Below, piece by piece: positions 55,809-63,105 of a DNA stretch of 64,000 bases (positions within the stretch are counted from its first letter, which is position 1; each line of letters opens with the position of its first letter). The notes beneath the pieces were generated by a model. That model was given only the letters and a program-made list of their open reading frames with translations. It searched no databases and was not told where the DNA came from. A program made the position numbers and the translations under genes. Origin of the DNA: Ruegeria sp. AD91A (lineage in GTDB: Bacteria; Pseudomonadota; Alphaproteobacteria; Rhodobacterales; Rhodobacteraceae); NCBI RefSeq assembly GCF_003443535.1, contig NZ_CP031946.1:1984001-2048000 (forward strand). The letters run 5' to 3'.

Positions 55809-56606
55809 TTAGCGCTGCAACAATATCGGAAACCAATCCTCGCGCAGGCGCTGTCCCGGCGTCATGTCATGACCGGGAAACGGGGGCGAGGTTCGGCCGG
55901 GGCGCTCTACATACCGGGCATCGTCGCCTACCAGCCGCAGTGAAAAGGCGCGGCGACGGCTGTCTGACTGGTTTCCGCGCGCGCCGTGCAGCGTGCGATA
56001 GTTGAATGCAACGGCATCGCCGGGCTCCATCTCGAATTCGACAACCTTCATACCCTCGGCATCCGGGTCCGGCACTGGGATGTACTGACCTTCATCCGCG
56101 AAAAAGCCTTCTTCGGAAACCCATCGGGTCGGCAGAACCTCCTTCTCCCAACGGTGTGACCCGGCGACGCAACGCAGGGTCGCCTGCCTGACCGGATCAA
56201 GCGGAGACCAGAAGCTGATCGTCTGCTGACCCTCGACGAAATAATAGGGACCATCCTGATGCCACGGTGTCGCCATCGACGTTCCGGGTTCTTTGACCAA
56301 CACGTGATCATGAAACATCTGAACGCTTTTCGATTGCATCAGATCAGCTGCAACCTCGGCCGCGGGAGAGGTCTCGATCACCTCGCGGAACTGTGGAATC
56401 CGGGTCCAGTTGCAATAATCATCAAAGAAACGACCTGTTTCACCGGCCTTCTTGTTTTCGGACGCGTACGGGCCGGGATCGGTCATATTCGCAGCCACCC
56501 CGTCCCGCAGCTGATCCACGTGGTTCGCGAACAATCCTTTGATCAGCACGACGCCATCCGCCTGATAAGTATCGATCATCTGCTGAGAAACAAGAGAGTG
56601 TGGCAT
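55809..56606 (-). CDS. Phytanoyl-CoA dioxygenase-family Fe(II)/2-oxoglutarate enzyme
   Basis: A 265-residue non-heme iron hydroxylase. The iron ligands are His and Asp in PWHQDGPYYFVEGQ and a distal His in NYRTLHGARGNQS, followed by the 2-oxoglutarate Arg region (RRRAFSLRLVGDDARY). HDHVLVKEPGT and SFWSPLDPVRQATLRCVAGS are also typical of the PhyH fold. The substrate is unknown; in marine bacteria, such enzymes act on osmolytes, phosphonates and lipids. AGGAGCCTCTG precedes the ATG. It is divergent from a LysR gene that probably regulates it. Confidence 0.85.
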   Translation of the reverse strand: MPHSLVSQQMIDTYQADGVVLIKGLFANHVDQLRDGVAANMTDPGPYASENKKAGETGRFFDDYCNWTRIPQFREVIETSPAAEVAADLMQSKSVQMFHDHVLVKEPGTSMATPWHQDGPYYFVEGQQTISFWSPLDPVRQATLRCVAGSHRWEKEVLPTRWVSEEGFFADEGQYIPVPDPDAEGMKVVEFEMEPGDAVAFNYRTLHGARGNQSDSRRRAFSLRLVGDDARYVERPGRTSPPFPGHDMTPGQRLREDWFPILLQR

Positions 56607-56621
56607 CAGAGGCTCCTATGG

Positions 56622-56647
56622 ATTTTCTGTTTATTGCTCTGAAAAAT
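56622..56647. promoter_or_regulatory. Candidate LysR-type operator between the dioxygenase and LysR genes
   Basis: In the 84-base divergent promoter region lies an AT-rich inverted repeat ATTTTC-N13-GAAAAAT, which fits the T-N11-A half-site pattern of LysR boxes. It overlaps where both promoters should be. Confidence 0.45.
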
Positions 56648-56690
56648 GTATTCTGTTCAAATCATATCTTTAGAAGCTATTATTAACCTC

Positions 56691-57587
56691 ATGTTATATA
56701 TTTCGCTGCGCCAATATGAATATGTCTGTGCAGTCGGGCGCCACGGCAGTTTGTCGGCGGCAGCCCAACATCTCAATGTTTCACAACCAGCCTTGTCTAC
56801 TGCTCTGACGCGCGTTGAAGCCCATTTGGGGTATCCGTTATTCGTCCGCCGGCGCGGGGCGGCCATGGCGCTGACACCTCAGGGGCGTAGTTTCATAGAC
56901 CGGGCTGAGGTCCTGCTGAAAAATGCTGCCCGAATCGAGGCGTCCGATACCTCCGTACCGGAAACAACCAAACTGAGATTAGGCTGCTTTACGGATCTGG
57001 CCCCCTTCCTGTTGGCTCCGGCCCTGCAACATCTTCGCGCCACCTTCGCCGATATCAACCTTACATACGTGGCGGAGTCTTTCGAAGGACTGCTGAATGG
57101 ATTGATGGAGGGTCAGATTGACATCGCGATTACCTACGACCTGACCATGGACGCTGGGTTCGCTCGTACAAAACTGTTCGACAGCAGGCCGAAGGCCCTG
57201 ATGCCCCCGGATCACCCACTGGCGACAACCACCGAAGTCACTCTTGCTGCGCTGGAAAGCTACCCGCTGATTTTGTCTGCGGAAGGCTTGTCGGCGCAAC
57301 ATATTCTTGGCCTGTTTCGGCAAAACGGTCTACGCCCGTCCGTCGCACACCGGGCGGCTTCACTAGAGATTCAACGCAGCCTTGCGGCTCATGGTGAGGG
57401 AATCGGGATCAGCTATGCCAGCCCACCCAGCACCTTCAGCTATGACACCAAGCGTCTGGTCAGCGTGCCTATCACCGATCGGGACGCAGCAGAATCCGTT
57501 GTTCTGGCACGCCACGGAACGGGTCCAGCTGACCCGGTCATAGGAAAGGCGGAACACGTTTTGCTGGCCGGACTGACGGGCGTTTAA
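56691..57587 (+). CDS. LysR-type transcriptional regulator
   Basis: A 298-residue LysR protein: N-terminal helix-turn-helix (ISLRQYEYVCAVGRHGSLSA, AAQHLNVSQPALSTALTRVE, residues 1-60), then the effector domain with LRLGCFTDLAPFLLAPAL, IDIAITYDLTM and AHGEGIGISYASP. I prefer the ATG at 56691 over 56646, which adds 15 residues rich in Ile. It is transcribed away from the PhyH-family gene with a shared 84-base promoter, so that gene is its likely target. It converges tightly with irr. Confidence 0.88.
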   Translation: MLYISLRQYEYVCAVGRHGSLSAAAQHLNVSQPALSTALTRVEAHLGYPLFVRRRGAAMALTPQGRSFIDRAEVLLKNAARIEASDTSVPETTKLRLGCFTDLAPFLLAPALQHLRATFADINLTYVAESFEGLLNGLMEGQIDIAITYDLTMDAGFARTKLFDSRPKALMPPDHPLATTTEVTLAALESYPLILSAEGLSAQHILGLFRQNGLRPSVAHRAASLEIQRSLAAHGEGIGISYASPPSTFSYDTKRLVSVPITDRDAAESVVLARHGTGPADPVIGKAEHVLLAGLTGV

Positions 57588-57591
57588 GATC

Positions 57592-58023
57592 TTATTTCCT
57601 GCGCAAGCGGATGACGACATCGACAGACGCGATTTCGACACCTTCCGGCGCCTCGGGAAGACGCTGAATGACAAGCTGATCCGACGGCGCATCACTTAGC
57701 CGCGCGTCGTCTTCCCAATAGAAATGTGGATGATCATGCGTGTTCGTGTCGAAGTAGCTCTTGGATCCGTCCACCGTAATTTCCTGCAGCACACCTGCAT
57801 CGCAAAACGCACGCAGAGTGTTGTAGACCGTTGCCAGAGACACGGCATCCCCGTTCGCCTTCGCCGATTCAAAAAGGCTTTCAGCAGTGACATGGCGATG
57901 TCGGCCGTCGCCCACCAGAAGCTCGGCCAGCGCCACGCGCTGACGCGTCGGTCGCAAGCCGGCATTCACCAGCCAACCCGTTGCGATTTCGCGGCTCTGA
58001 GGTGTCATCGATCCGATACCCAT
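57592..58023 (-). CDS. irr: Iron response regulator Irr (Fur family)
   Basis: A 143-residue Fur-family DNA-binding protein. The winged helix is ATGWLVNAGLRPTRQRVALA then HRHVTAESLFESA and VSLATVYNTLRAFCDAGVLQ, and the dimerisation domain follows. The segment THDHPHFYWEDDARLSD replaces the HHHDH-type metal site of Fur and matches Irr, which senses haem/iron in alphaproteobacteria. No N-terminal haem-regulatory Cys-Pro motif is visible. The start ATG at 58023 follows AAAGGCAGCA. It is divergent from fabA, a typical Rhodobacterales arrangement. Confidence 0.87.
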   Translation of the reverse strand: MGIGSMTPQSREIATGWLVNAGLRPTRQRVALAELLVGDGRHRHVTAESLFESAKANGDAVSLATVYNTLRAFCDAGVLQEITVDGSKSYFDTNTHDHPHFYWEDDARLSDAPSDQLVIQRLPEAPEGVEIASVDVVIRLRRK

Positions 58024-58059
58024 TATTGCTGCCTTTATATATAGGGGCGCATCACCGGC

Positions 58060-58075
58060 AATTTCAAATGAAATT
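58060..58075. promoter_or_regulatory. Palindromic candidate operator between irr and fabA
   Basis: AATTTCA-AA-TGAAATT is a perfect 7+2+7 inverted repeat, 37 bases upstream of irr and about 120 bases before fabA. Its place in the divergent region makes it a candidate Irr/Fur-type site, though it does not match the usual iron-control-element sequence. Confidence 0.5.
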
Positions 58076-58194
58076 CATTCGCAAGATAAGTGTCAACACA
58101 ACATGATGTGGCGAGCTGCTCTTGCAGGACCTTGCAAACGGGTGCTAGACGAGGCCAGATGTAAAGACAGACCCCCGGCAGGAAAGGCGGCAGA

Positions 58195-58704
58195 ATGGCC
58201 CAGTTCCCAAGCAGTTTTGACAAAGATGATCTGCTGAAATGCGCTCGTGGCGAGTTATTTGGCCCCGGCAATGCACAATTGCCCGCCCCACCGATGTTGA
58301 TGATGGACCGGATCACCGACATCTCGGCTGATGGTGGTCTGCACGGCAAAGGCCATGTGCTGGCCGAATTTGATATCACACCTGACCTTTGGTTCTTTGA
58401 CTGCCACTTCCCCGGCAACCCGATCATGCCTGGTTGTCTGGGCCTTGACGGGCTGTGGCAACTGACCGGATTCAACCTTGGCTGGCGTGGTTGGCAGGGG
58501 CGCGGCATGGCTGTCGGCGTAGGTGAAGTAAAGCTGACCGGCATGGTCCGCCCGGACCGTAAGATGCTGACGTATAAAATCGAATTCAAAAAAGCGATTC
58601 AAACACGCCGCCTGACAATGGGTGTGGCAGATGGCATCGTCGAAGCCGATGGCGAGATGATTTATGATGTCAAAGACATGAAGGTCGTTCTATCCGAGGC
58701 TTGA
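58195..58704 (+). CDS. fabA: 3-hydroxydecanoyl-ACP dehydratase/isomerase
   Basis: A 169-residue bifunctional enzyme introducing the double bond for unsaturated fatty acids. The catalytic His71 and Asp85 are in [20 protein letters not shown], and [20 protein letters not shown] follows, as in E. coli FabA (172 residues). GGAAAGGCGGCAGA precedes the ATG. It heads the fabA-fabB-fabI series, with 31 bases to fabB. Confidence 0.96.
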   Translation: MAQFPSSFDKDDLLKCARGELFGPGNAQLPAPPMLMMDRITDISADGGLHGKGHVLAEFDITPDLWFFDCHFPGNPIMPGCLGLDGLWQLTGFNLGWRGWQGRGMAVGVGEVKLTGMVRPDRKMLTYKIEFKKAIQTRRLTMGVADGIVEADGEMIYDVKDMKVVLSEA

Positions 58705-58735
58705 ACCTGAACGGTCTGAAATAAGGAGTGCGCAC

Positions 58736-59965
58736 ATGCGTCGAGTAGTCGTCACCGGTCTGGGGGTTGTGTCCTCGATCGGGAACAATGCTGAAGAGGT
58801 TCTGGCCTCGCTCAAAGCAGGCAAATCCGGGATCGTGGCCAGCGAGCAGATGGCCGAACATGGTTTTCGCAGCCAGATCGCAGGTACGCTCAAGATCGAC
58901 GTGGCCCAGCATGTGGACAAGCGTACATTGCGCTTCATGGGTCCCGGGGCCGCCTATGCACATATCGCCATGAGCCAGGCGATTGCCGATTCAGGGCTGA
59001 CAGAAGACCAGATCGTCAACCCCCGCACCGGGCTGGTTGCAGGTTCTGGCGGACCATCGACCAGCGCCATGCTGACGGCGCATCAGACCGTTCTGAAGAC
59101 AGGCGCGACCAAGCGGATCGGGCCATTTGCCGTGCCGAAATGCATGTGCTCGACGATTTCGGCAAATCTGGCGACGGCATTCAAGATAAAGGGCATAAAT
59201 TATTCGATCACGTCCGCTTGCTCGACTTCGCTGCATTGCATTGGCAACGCGGCCGAACAGATCATGCTGGGCAAGCAGGATGTGATGTTCGCCGGCGGCG
59301 GAGAGGAACTTGACTGGACCCTGTCCTGCCTGTTCGACGCAATGGGCGCGATGTCGTCGAAATATAATGACACACCCGACAGAGCCTCGCGCGCGTTCGA
59401 CGAAAACCGCGATGGTTTCGTGATCTCGGGCGGTGGTGGAATCGTTGTTTTGGAAGAGCTGGGCCACGCTTTGGCGCGCGGCGCCAAAATTTATGCTGAA
59501 GTTACAGGTTATGCCGCAACTTCAGACGGCCACGACATGGTTGCCCCTTCAGGTGAGGGCGGCGAGCGCGCGATGCGTCTAGCTCTGGATACCGTGCTCG
59601 AGGGGCGCAAGGTTGGCTATATCAATGCCCATGGCACCTCGACCCCCGTCGGCGATGTGGGTGAGGTCGAGGCCGTGCGTCGCATCTTTGGCGAAGGCAA
59701 TGTGCCACCCATCTCGTCGACCAAGTCGATGACAGGCCACGCTCAGGGCGCGGCGGGCGCGCTTGAGACGATTTTCTGCCTGCTGATGCTGGAAAACGAT
59801 TTCATTACACCATCGATCAATGTCGATACGCTTGCCGAAGGCATTCAGCCCGGTGAAATTGCAACTCAAGTGGTTGAAAACGCAGGACTGGACAGTGTCA
59901 TGACCAACAGCTTCGGCTTTGGCGGCACAAACGGGTCCATGGTTTTGTCAAAGTATAACGGGTGA
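58736..59965 (+). CDS. fabB: 3-oxoacyl-ACP synthase I
   Basis: A 409-residue condensing enzyme that, with FabA, makes unsaturated fatty acids. The catalytic triad is Cys162 (ITSACSTSLHCIG), His299 (INAHGTSTPVGD) and His335 (SMTGHAQGAAGALET). The glycine-rich C-terminus NSFGFGGTNGSMVL is intact. Chain length matches FabB. AAGGAG precedes the ATG by several bases. fabI begins 5 bases after its stop. Confidence 0.96.
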   Translation: MRRVVVTGLGVVSSIGNNAEEVLASLKAGKSGIVASEQMAEHGFRSQIAGTLKIDVAQHVDKRTLRFMGPGAAYAHIAMSQAIADSGLTEDQIVNPRTGLVAGSGGPSTSAMLTAHQTVLKTGATKRIGPFAVPKCMCSTISANLATAFKIKGINYSITSACSTSLHCIGNAAEQIMLGKQDVMFAGGGEELDWTLSCLFDAMGAMSSKYNDTPDRASRAFDENRDGFVISGGGGIVVLEELGHALARGAKIYAEVTGYAATSDGHDMVAPSGEGGERAMRLALDTVLEGRKVGYINAHGTSTPVGDVGEVEAVRRIFGEGNVPPISSTKSMTGHAQGAAGALETIFCLLMLENDFITPSINVDTLAEGIQPGEIATQVVENAGLDSVMTNSFGFGGTNGSMVLSKYNG

Positions 59966-59970
59966 AAGTA

Positions 59971-60762
59971 ATGTCGGATCTTCTCAAAGGTAAACGCGGC
60001 CTGATCATGGGCGTGGCCAATGACCGCTCGATTGCGTGGGGCATTGCCAAGGCCATGCACGAGGCTGGTGCCGAACTGGCTTTCACCTATCAGGGCGAGG
60101 CATTTGGCAAACGGTTGGAGCCGCTGGCTCAGAGCCTAGGCAGCGATTTCATGGTCGATGCGGATGTTACCGACGACGAGTCGCTGGATCGCGCTTTTGG
60201 CGAACTGGCCGAACGTTGGCCCACCATCGATTTTTTGGTCCATGCTATCGCATATTCGGATAAGTCCGAGCTGACAGGTCGTTTCCTGAATACCACACGC
60301 GCGAATTTCAAGCATTCGATGGATGTCTCGGCCTATTCCTTCATAGAGGTCGCGCGCCGCGCCTATCCTTTGATGAAAGACAATGGCGGTTCCCTGCTGA
60401 CCCTGACTTATCAGGGATCCAACCGGGTTGTACCGAACTACAACGTGATGGGTGTCGCAAAGGCTGCGCTGGAATCGGCAACCCGGTATCTGGCCAACGA
60501 TCTGGGGCCCGATGGCATCCGCGTAAACGCAATTTCCCCGGGACCGATGAAGACTCTCGCCGGGGCAGCCATTGGCGGCGCGCGCAAGACCTACAAGTTC
60601 TGCGATCAGAATGCGCCGTTGCGTTCTAACGCAACACTTGAAGCGGTCGGCGGTACCGCAGTGTATCTAACCTCGGATGCAGGTGCCTGCACATCAGGTG
60701 AGATCATCCGCGTTGATGGTGGTTTCCACGTACTGGGCATGCCTCAACCCGAAGCCATGTGA
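59971..60762 (+). CDS. fabI: Enoyl-ACP reductase (NADH)
   Basis: A 263-residue short-chain-dehydrogenase-fold enzyme performing the last step of fatty-acid elongation. GLIMGVANDRSIAWGIAKA binds NAD, the catalytic Tyr157 and Lys164 lie in PNYNVMGVAKAALESATRYL, equivalent to E. coli Tyr156 and Lys163, and ISPGPMKTLAG is the substrate loop. I start at the ATG at 59971; one at 59962 lies inside fabB and lacks a match. GGTGA lies before the start. FabI is the triclosan target in relatives. Confidence 0.96.
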   Translation: MSDLLKGKRGLIMGVANDRSIAWGIAKAMHEAGAELAFTYQGEAFGKRLEPLAQSLGSDFMVDADVTDDESLDRAFGELAERWPTIDFLVHAIAYSDKSELTGRFLNTTRANFKHSMDVSAYSFIEVARRAYPLMKDNGGSLLTLTYQGSNRVVPNYNVMGVAKAALESATRYLANDLGPDGIRVNAISPGPMKTLAGAAIGGARKTYKFCDQNAPLRSNATLEAVGGTAVYLTSDAGACTSGEIIRVDGGFHVLGMPQPEAM

Positions 60763-60820
60763 CTATTTCTTTCCCTGCCGCTGCCCAGATTTCACCATCA
60801 TTTCGCGGCAGGAAAACAAT

Positions 60821-61000
60821 ATGAGCAAGCTAGACCAAATCATTGCAAACAATGCACGCGCAACGCAAAACCGGCGTAAGCCCAGTTTTCTCAGCCAACG
60901 GGCCAGAGTGCTTTTGCTAACATTGACTTCACTGTTGCTGGTGTTTGTCTTCTTTACTCAGCCACAGATGCGTGCCGCGATTCACTCTCTGATGGGCTGA
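60821..61000 (+). CDS. Small single-span membrane protein
   Basis: A 59-residue protein not recognised. A basic N-terminus (MSKLDQIIANNARATQNRRK) is followed by one membrane helix (RVLLLTLTSLLLVFVFFT) and a short tail RAAIHSLMG. GGCAGGAAAACAAT precedes the ATG at 60821. It lies 58 bases after fabI on the same strand. A longer frame back into fabI is rejected because of the ribosome site and codon use. Confidence 0.6.
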   Translation: MSKLDQIIANNARATQNRRKPSFLSQRARVLLLTLTSLLLVFVFFTQPQMRAAIHSLMG

Positions 61001-61033
61001 GATACGGGCCGGACATCCAGCCCGAACCTCGTG

Positions 61034-61462
61034 TTAGTTGACTGAAACGACTTCGATCTCGAAAACCAGATCCTGCCCGGCCAGCGGGTGATTTGCATCC
61101 AGCGTAACAGTGGCTTCGTTCGAATCCACGACCGTTACCGGCACGGCCTGACCCTCTGGTGTTTGCATCTGCAACTGTGTCCCGGGATCCAGAGGAATGT
61201 CATCCGGAATACCTTCGCGGGGAATTTCCTGACGCATTGCAGGGTTGATCGGGCCGTAGGCGTCCGTGCAGGCAATCTCGACCCGCGTCTTGTCCCCGGT
61301 GGACAGACCCGGCATGGCACTGTCCAAACCCGGGATGATCTGGCCCGACCCAACCACGAATTCCAGCGGGTCACGCCCGTCCGAGCTGTCAAAGACTTTT
61401 CCGTCCAGCAACGTCCCGGTGTAGTGAATGCGAACCGTGTCGCCCTGTTTTATTTCAGTCAT
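61034..61462 (-). CDS. FKBP-type peptidyl-prolyl isomerase (SlyD-like)
   Basis: A 142-residue FKBP domain protein. GDTVRIHYTGTLLDGKVFDS and PLEFVVGSGQIIPGLDSAM form the FKBP head. The inserted-flap segment (PREGIPDDIPLDPGTQLQMQ) and the return strands (EATVTLDANHPLAGQDLVFE) give the SlyD architecture without the His-rich metal tail. It probably assists folding in the cytoplasm; no signal peptide is seen. It is divergent from the haloacid dehalogenase gene, with a 126-base gap. Confidence 0.88.
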   Translation of the reverse strand: MTEIKQGDTVRIHYTGTLLDGKVFDSSDGRDPLEFVVGSGQIIPGLDSAMPGLSTGDKTRVEIACTDAYGPINPAMRQEIPREGIPDDIPLDPGTQLQMQTPEGQAVPVTVVDSNEATVTLDANHPLAGQDLVFEIEVVSVN

Positions 61463-61588
61463 CGTGGCCTCCGGCCGTTCTAAAGGGTTAAGCGGCCAAC
61501 CCTAGAGGTTGACACAATGTTGTAAAGCCTCGGCCCTTTCACCCCATTCCCCGATGTGCCAACCTGCGCGCAATCAGAGGAGGATCAT

Positions 61589-62275
61589 ATGGCGATCACG
61601 ACCTGTGTGTTCGACGCCTACGGTACATTGTTCGATGTTGCTGCGGCTGCCCGACAGGCGGCAGACGAGCCGGGCTTTGAAGCGCTGAAAGACAAATGGC
61701 CCACAGTCGCGGGACATTGGCGCCTGAAGCAGCTGCAGTACACATGGCTACGCGCCGTAGCGGATGCGCATGCGGACTTCTGGGATGTCACCCAGGACGG
61801 GCTGGATTGGGCCTTGGAAGCCGCGGGCTTGCAAGGCGACCCGCAACTGCGCCAGCGTCTGCTTGATCTCTATTGGGAGTTGCAGGCTTACCCCGAGGTT
61901 CCTGCCATGTTGAAAACCCTCAAGGATGGTGGGCTGCGGACAGCGATCCTGTCCAACGGTTCGCCCCCCATGTTGGAAGGCGCAGTGCAATCTGCCGGGA
62001 TTGGCGATGTGTTGGATGATATTCTGTCGGTCGAAAGTGTCGGCATCTTCAAACCCCATGCCCGCGTCTATGATCTGGTGCAAGAAAGGTTTGGCTGTGC
62101 CCGCGATGAGGTTTTGTTCGTCAGCTCAAATGGTTGGGATGCTGCCGGGGCCAGCGGGTACGGTTTTGTAACCGCATGGGTCAATCGGATTTCTGAACCT
62201 ATGGACCGCCTTCCGTGGACACCTGCACATGTGTTGTCCGATTTGACCTCGGTTCCCAAGTTGGCCGGTCTCTGA
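61589..62275 (+). CDS. Haloacid dehalogenase type II (HAD superfamily)
   Basis: A 228-residue enzyme. The nucleophile is Asp9 in VFDAYGTLFDV, motif II is TAILSNGSPPML, the Lys is in VGIFKPHARVYDL, and motif IV is SSNGWDAAGASGYGF, exactly the L-2-haloacid dehalogenase arrangement. It likely converts an L-2-haloacid to a D-2-hydroxyacid with inversion, though some relatives act on other substrates. GAGGAGGATCAT precedes the ATG. The next gene starts on its last base (TGATG), indicating translational coupling. Confidence 0.88.
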   Translation: MAITTCVFDAYGTLFDVAAAARQAADEPGFEALKDKWPTVAGHWRLKQLQYTWLRAVADAHADFWDVTQDGLDWALEAAGLQGDPQLRQRLLDLYWELQAYPEVPAMLKTLKDGGLRTAILSNGSPPMLEGAVQSAGIGDVLDDILSVESVGIFKPHARVYDLVQERFGCARDEVLFVSSNGWDAAGASGYGFVTAWVNRISEPMDRLPWTPAHVLSDLTSVPKLAGL

Positions 62276-63105
62276 TGCCAGAATTCATGACAACGGACGG
62301 GAGGCGCATCTACTATGAGGAAACCGGGACCGGCACACCGCTTTTGTGTCTGGCCGGCCTGACCCGAAACAGCCGGGATTTTTCATTCTTTGCGCCATAT
62401 GCCTCTGACCTGCGCATGATCACTATGGATTACAGGGGGCGCGGCCGTTCGGAATATGATCCCGATTACATGAACTACAACATCTTTCGCGAATCCCATG
62501 ACGCGATTGAGCTGCTGGACGTTCTGGGAATCCAGAGAGCCGCCATTCTGGGCACATCGCGCGGCGGACTGATCGCCATGACGCTGGCCGCAAGCCATCC
62601 TGAACGTCTTGCCGCTGTTATTCTGAATGACGTGGGACCAGTTATCGAGCCGACGGGTATTGCTAAAATCATGGCCTACGTGGGCACACGACCCGCTGCC
62701 AAAACCCATGATGAAGCTGCCGCTGCATTGAAACACGTCATGGAAGCGCAATTTCCCGGAGTTCCGTTGGAAACCTGGCGCAAACAGGCTGAAATTCAGT
62801 ATGAAATGCGGGACGATGGGCTGAAACTTCGATATGATCCAGCCTTGCGCAAAGCGCTTCTTGAGCAAGCTGCAAGCGGGACAGCACCTAATCTATGGAT
62901 ACTCTTTAAAGCCTTGCGCGACATTCCCACCGGTGTGATCCGGGGCGCAAATTCCGATATTCTGGGCTCGAACACGCTGACGGAGATGCACAGCTGCCTT
63001 CCCGGTCTGATTTCGGTCGAAGTGCCCGATCGTGGGCATGTTCCGTTCCTGAACGAACCCCAATCACTGGACCTGATACAGAAGGTATTGAAGAACGCCG
63101 CATGA
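62275..63105 (+). CDS. Alpha/beta hydrolase
   Basis: A 276-residue alpha/beta-hydrolase fold protein. The N-terminus is EFMTTDGRRIYYEETGTGTP, the nucleophile elbow is LGTSRGGLIAM with Ser95, and the catalytic His is in VPDRGHVPFLNEP near the end. The oxyanion region is CLAGLTRNSRDF. Substrate not assigned; likely a carboxylic ester. It overlaps the dehalogenase stop by 1 base and the dehydratase start by 4 bases, so the three genes form one coupled operon. Confidence 0.86.
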   Translation: MPEFMTTDGRRIYYEETGTGTPLLCLAGLTRNSRDFSFFAPYASDLRMITMDYRGRGRSEYDPDYMNYNIFRESHDAIELLDVLGIQRAAILGTSRGGLIAMTLAASHPERLAAVILNDVGPVIEPTGIAKIMAYVGTRPAAKTHDEAAAALKHVMEAQFPGVPLETWRKQAEIQYEMRDDGLKLRYDPALRKALLEQAASGTAPNLWILFKALRDIPTGVIRGANSDILGSNTLTEMHSCLPGLISVEVPDRGHVPFLNEPQSLDLIQKVLKNAA

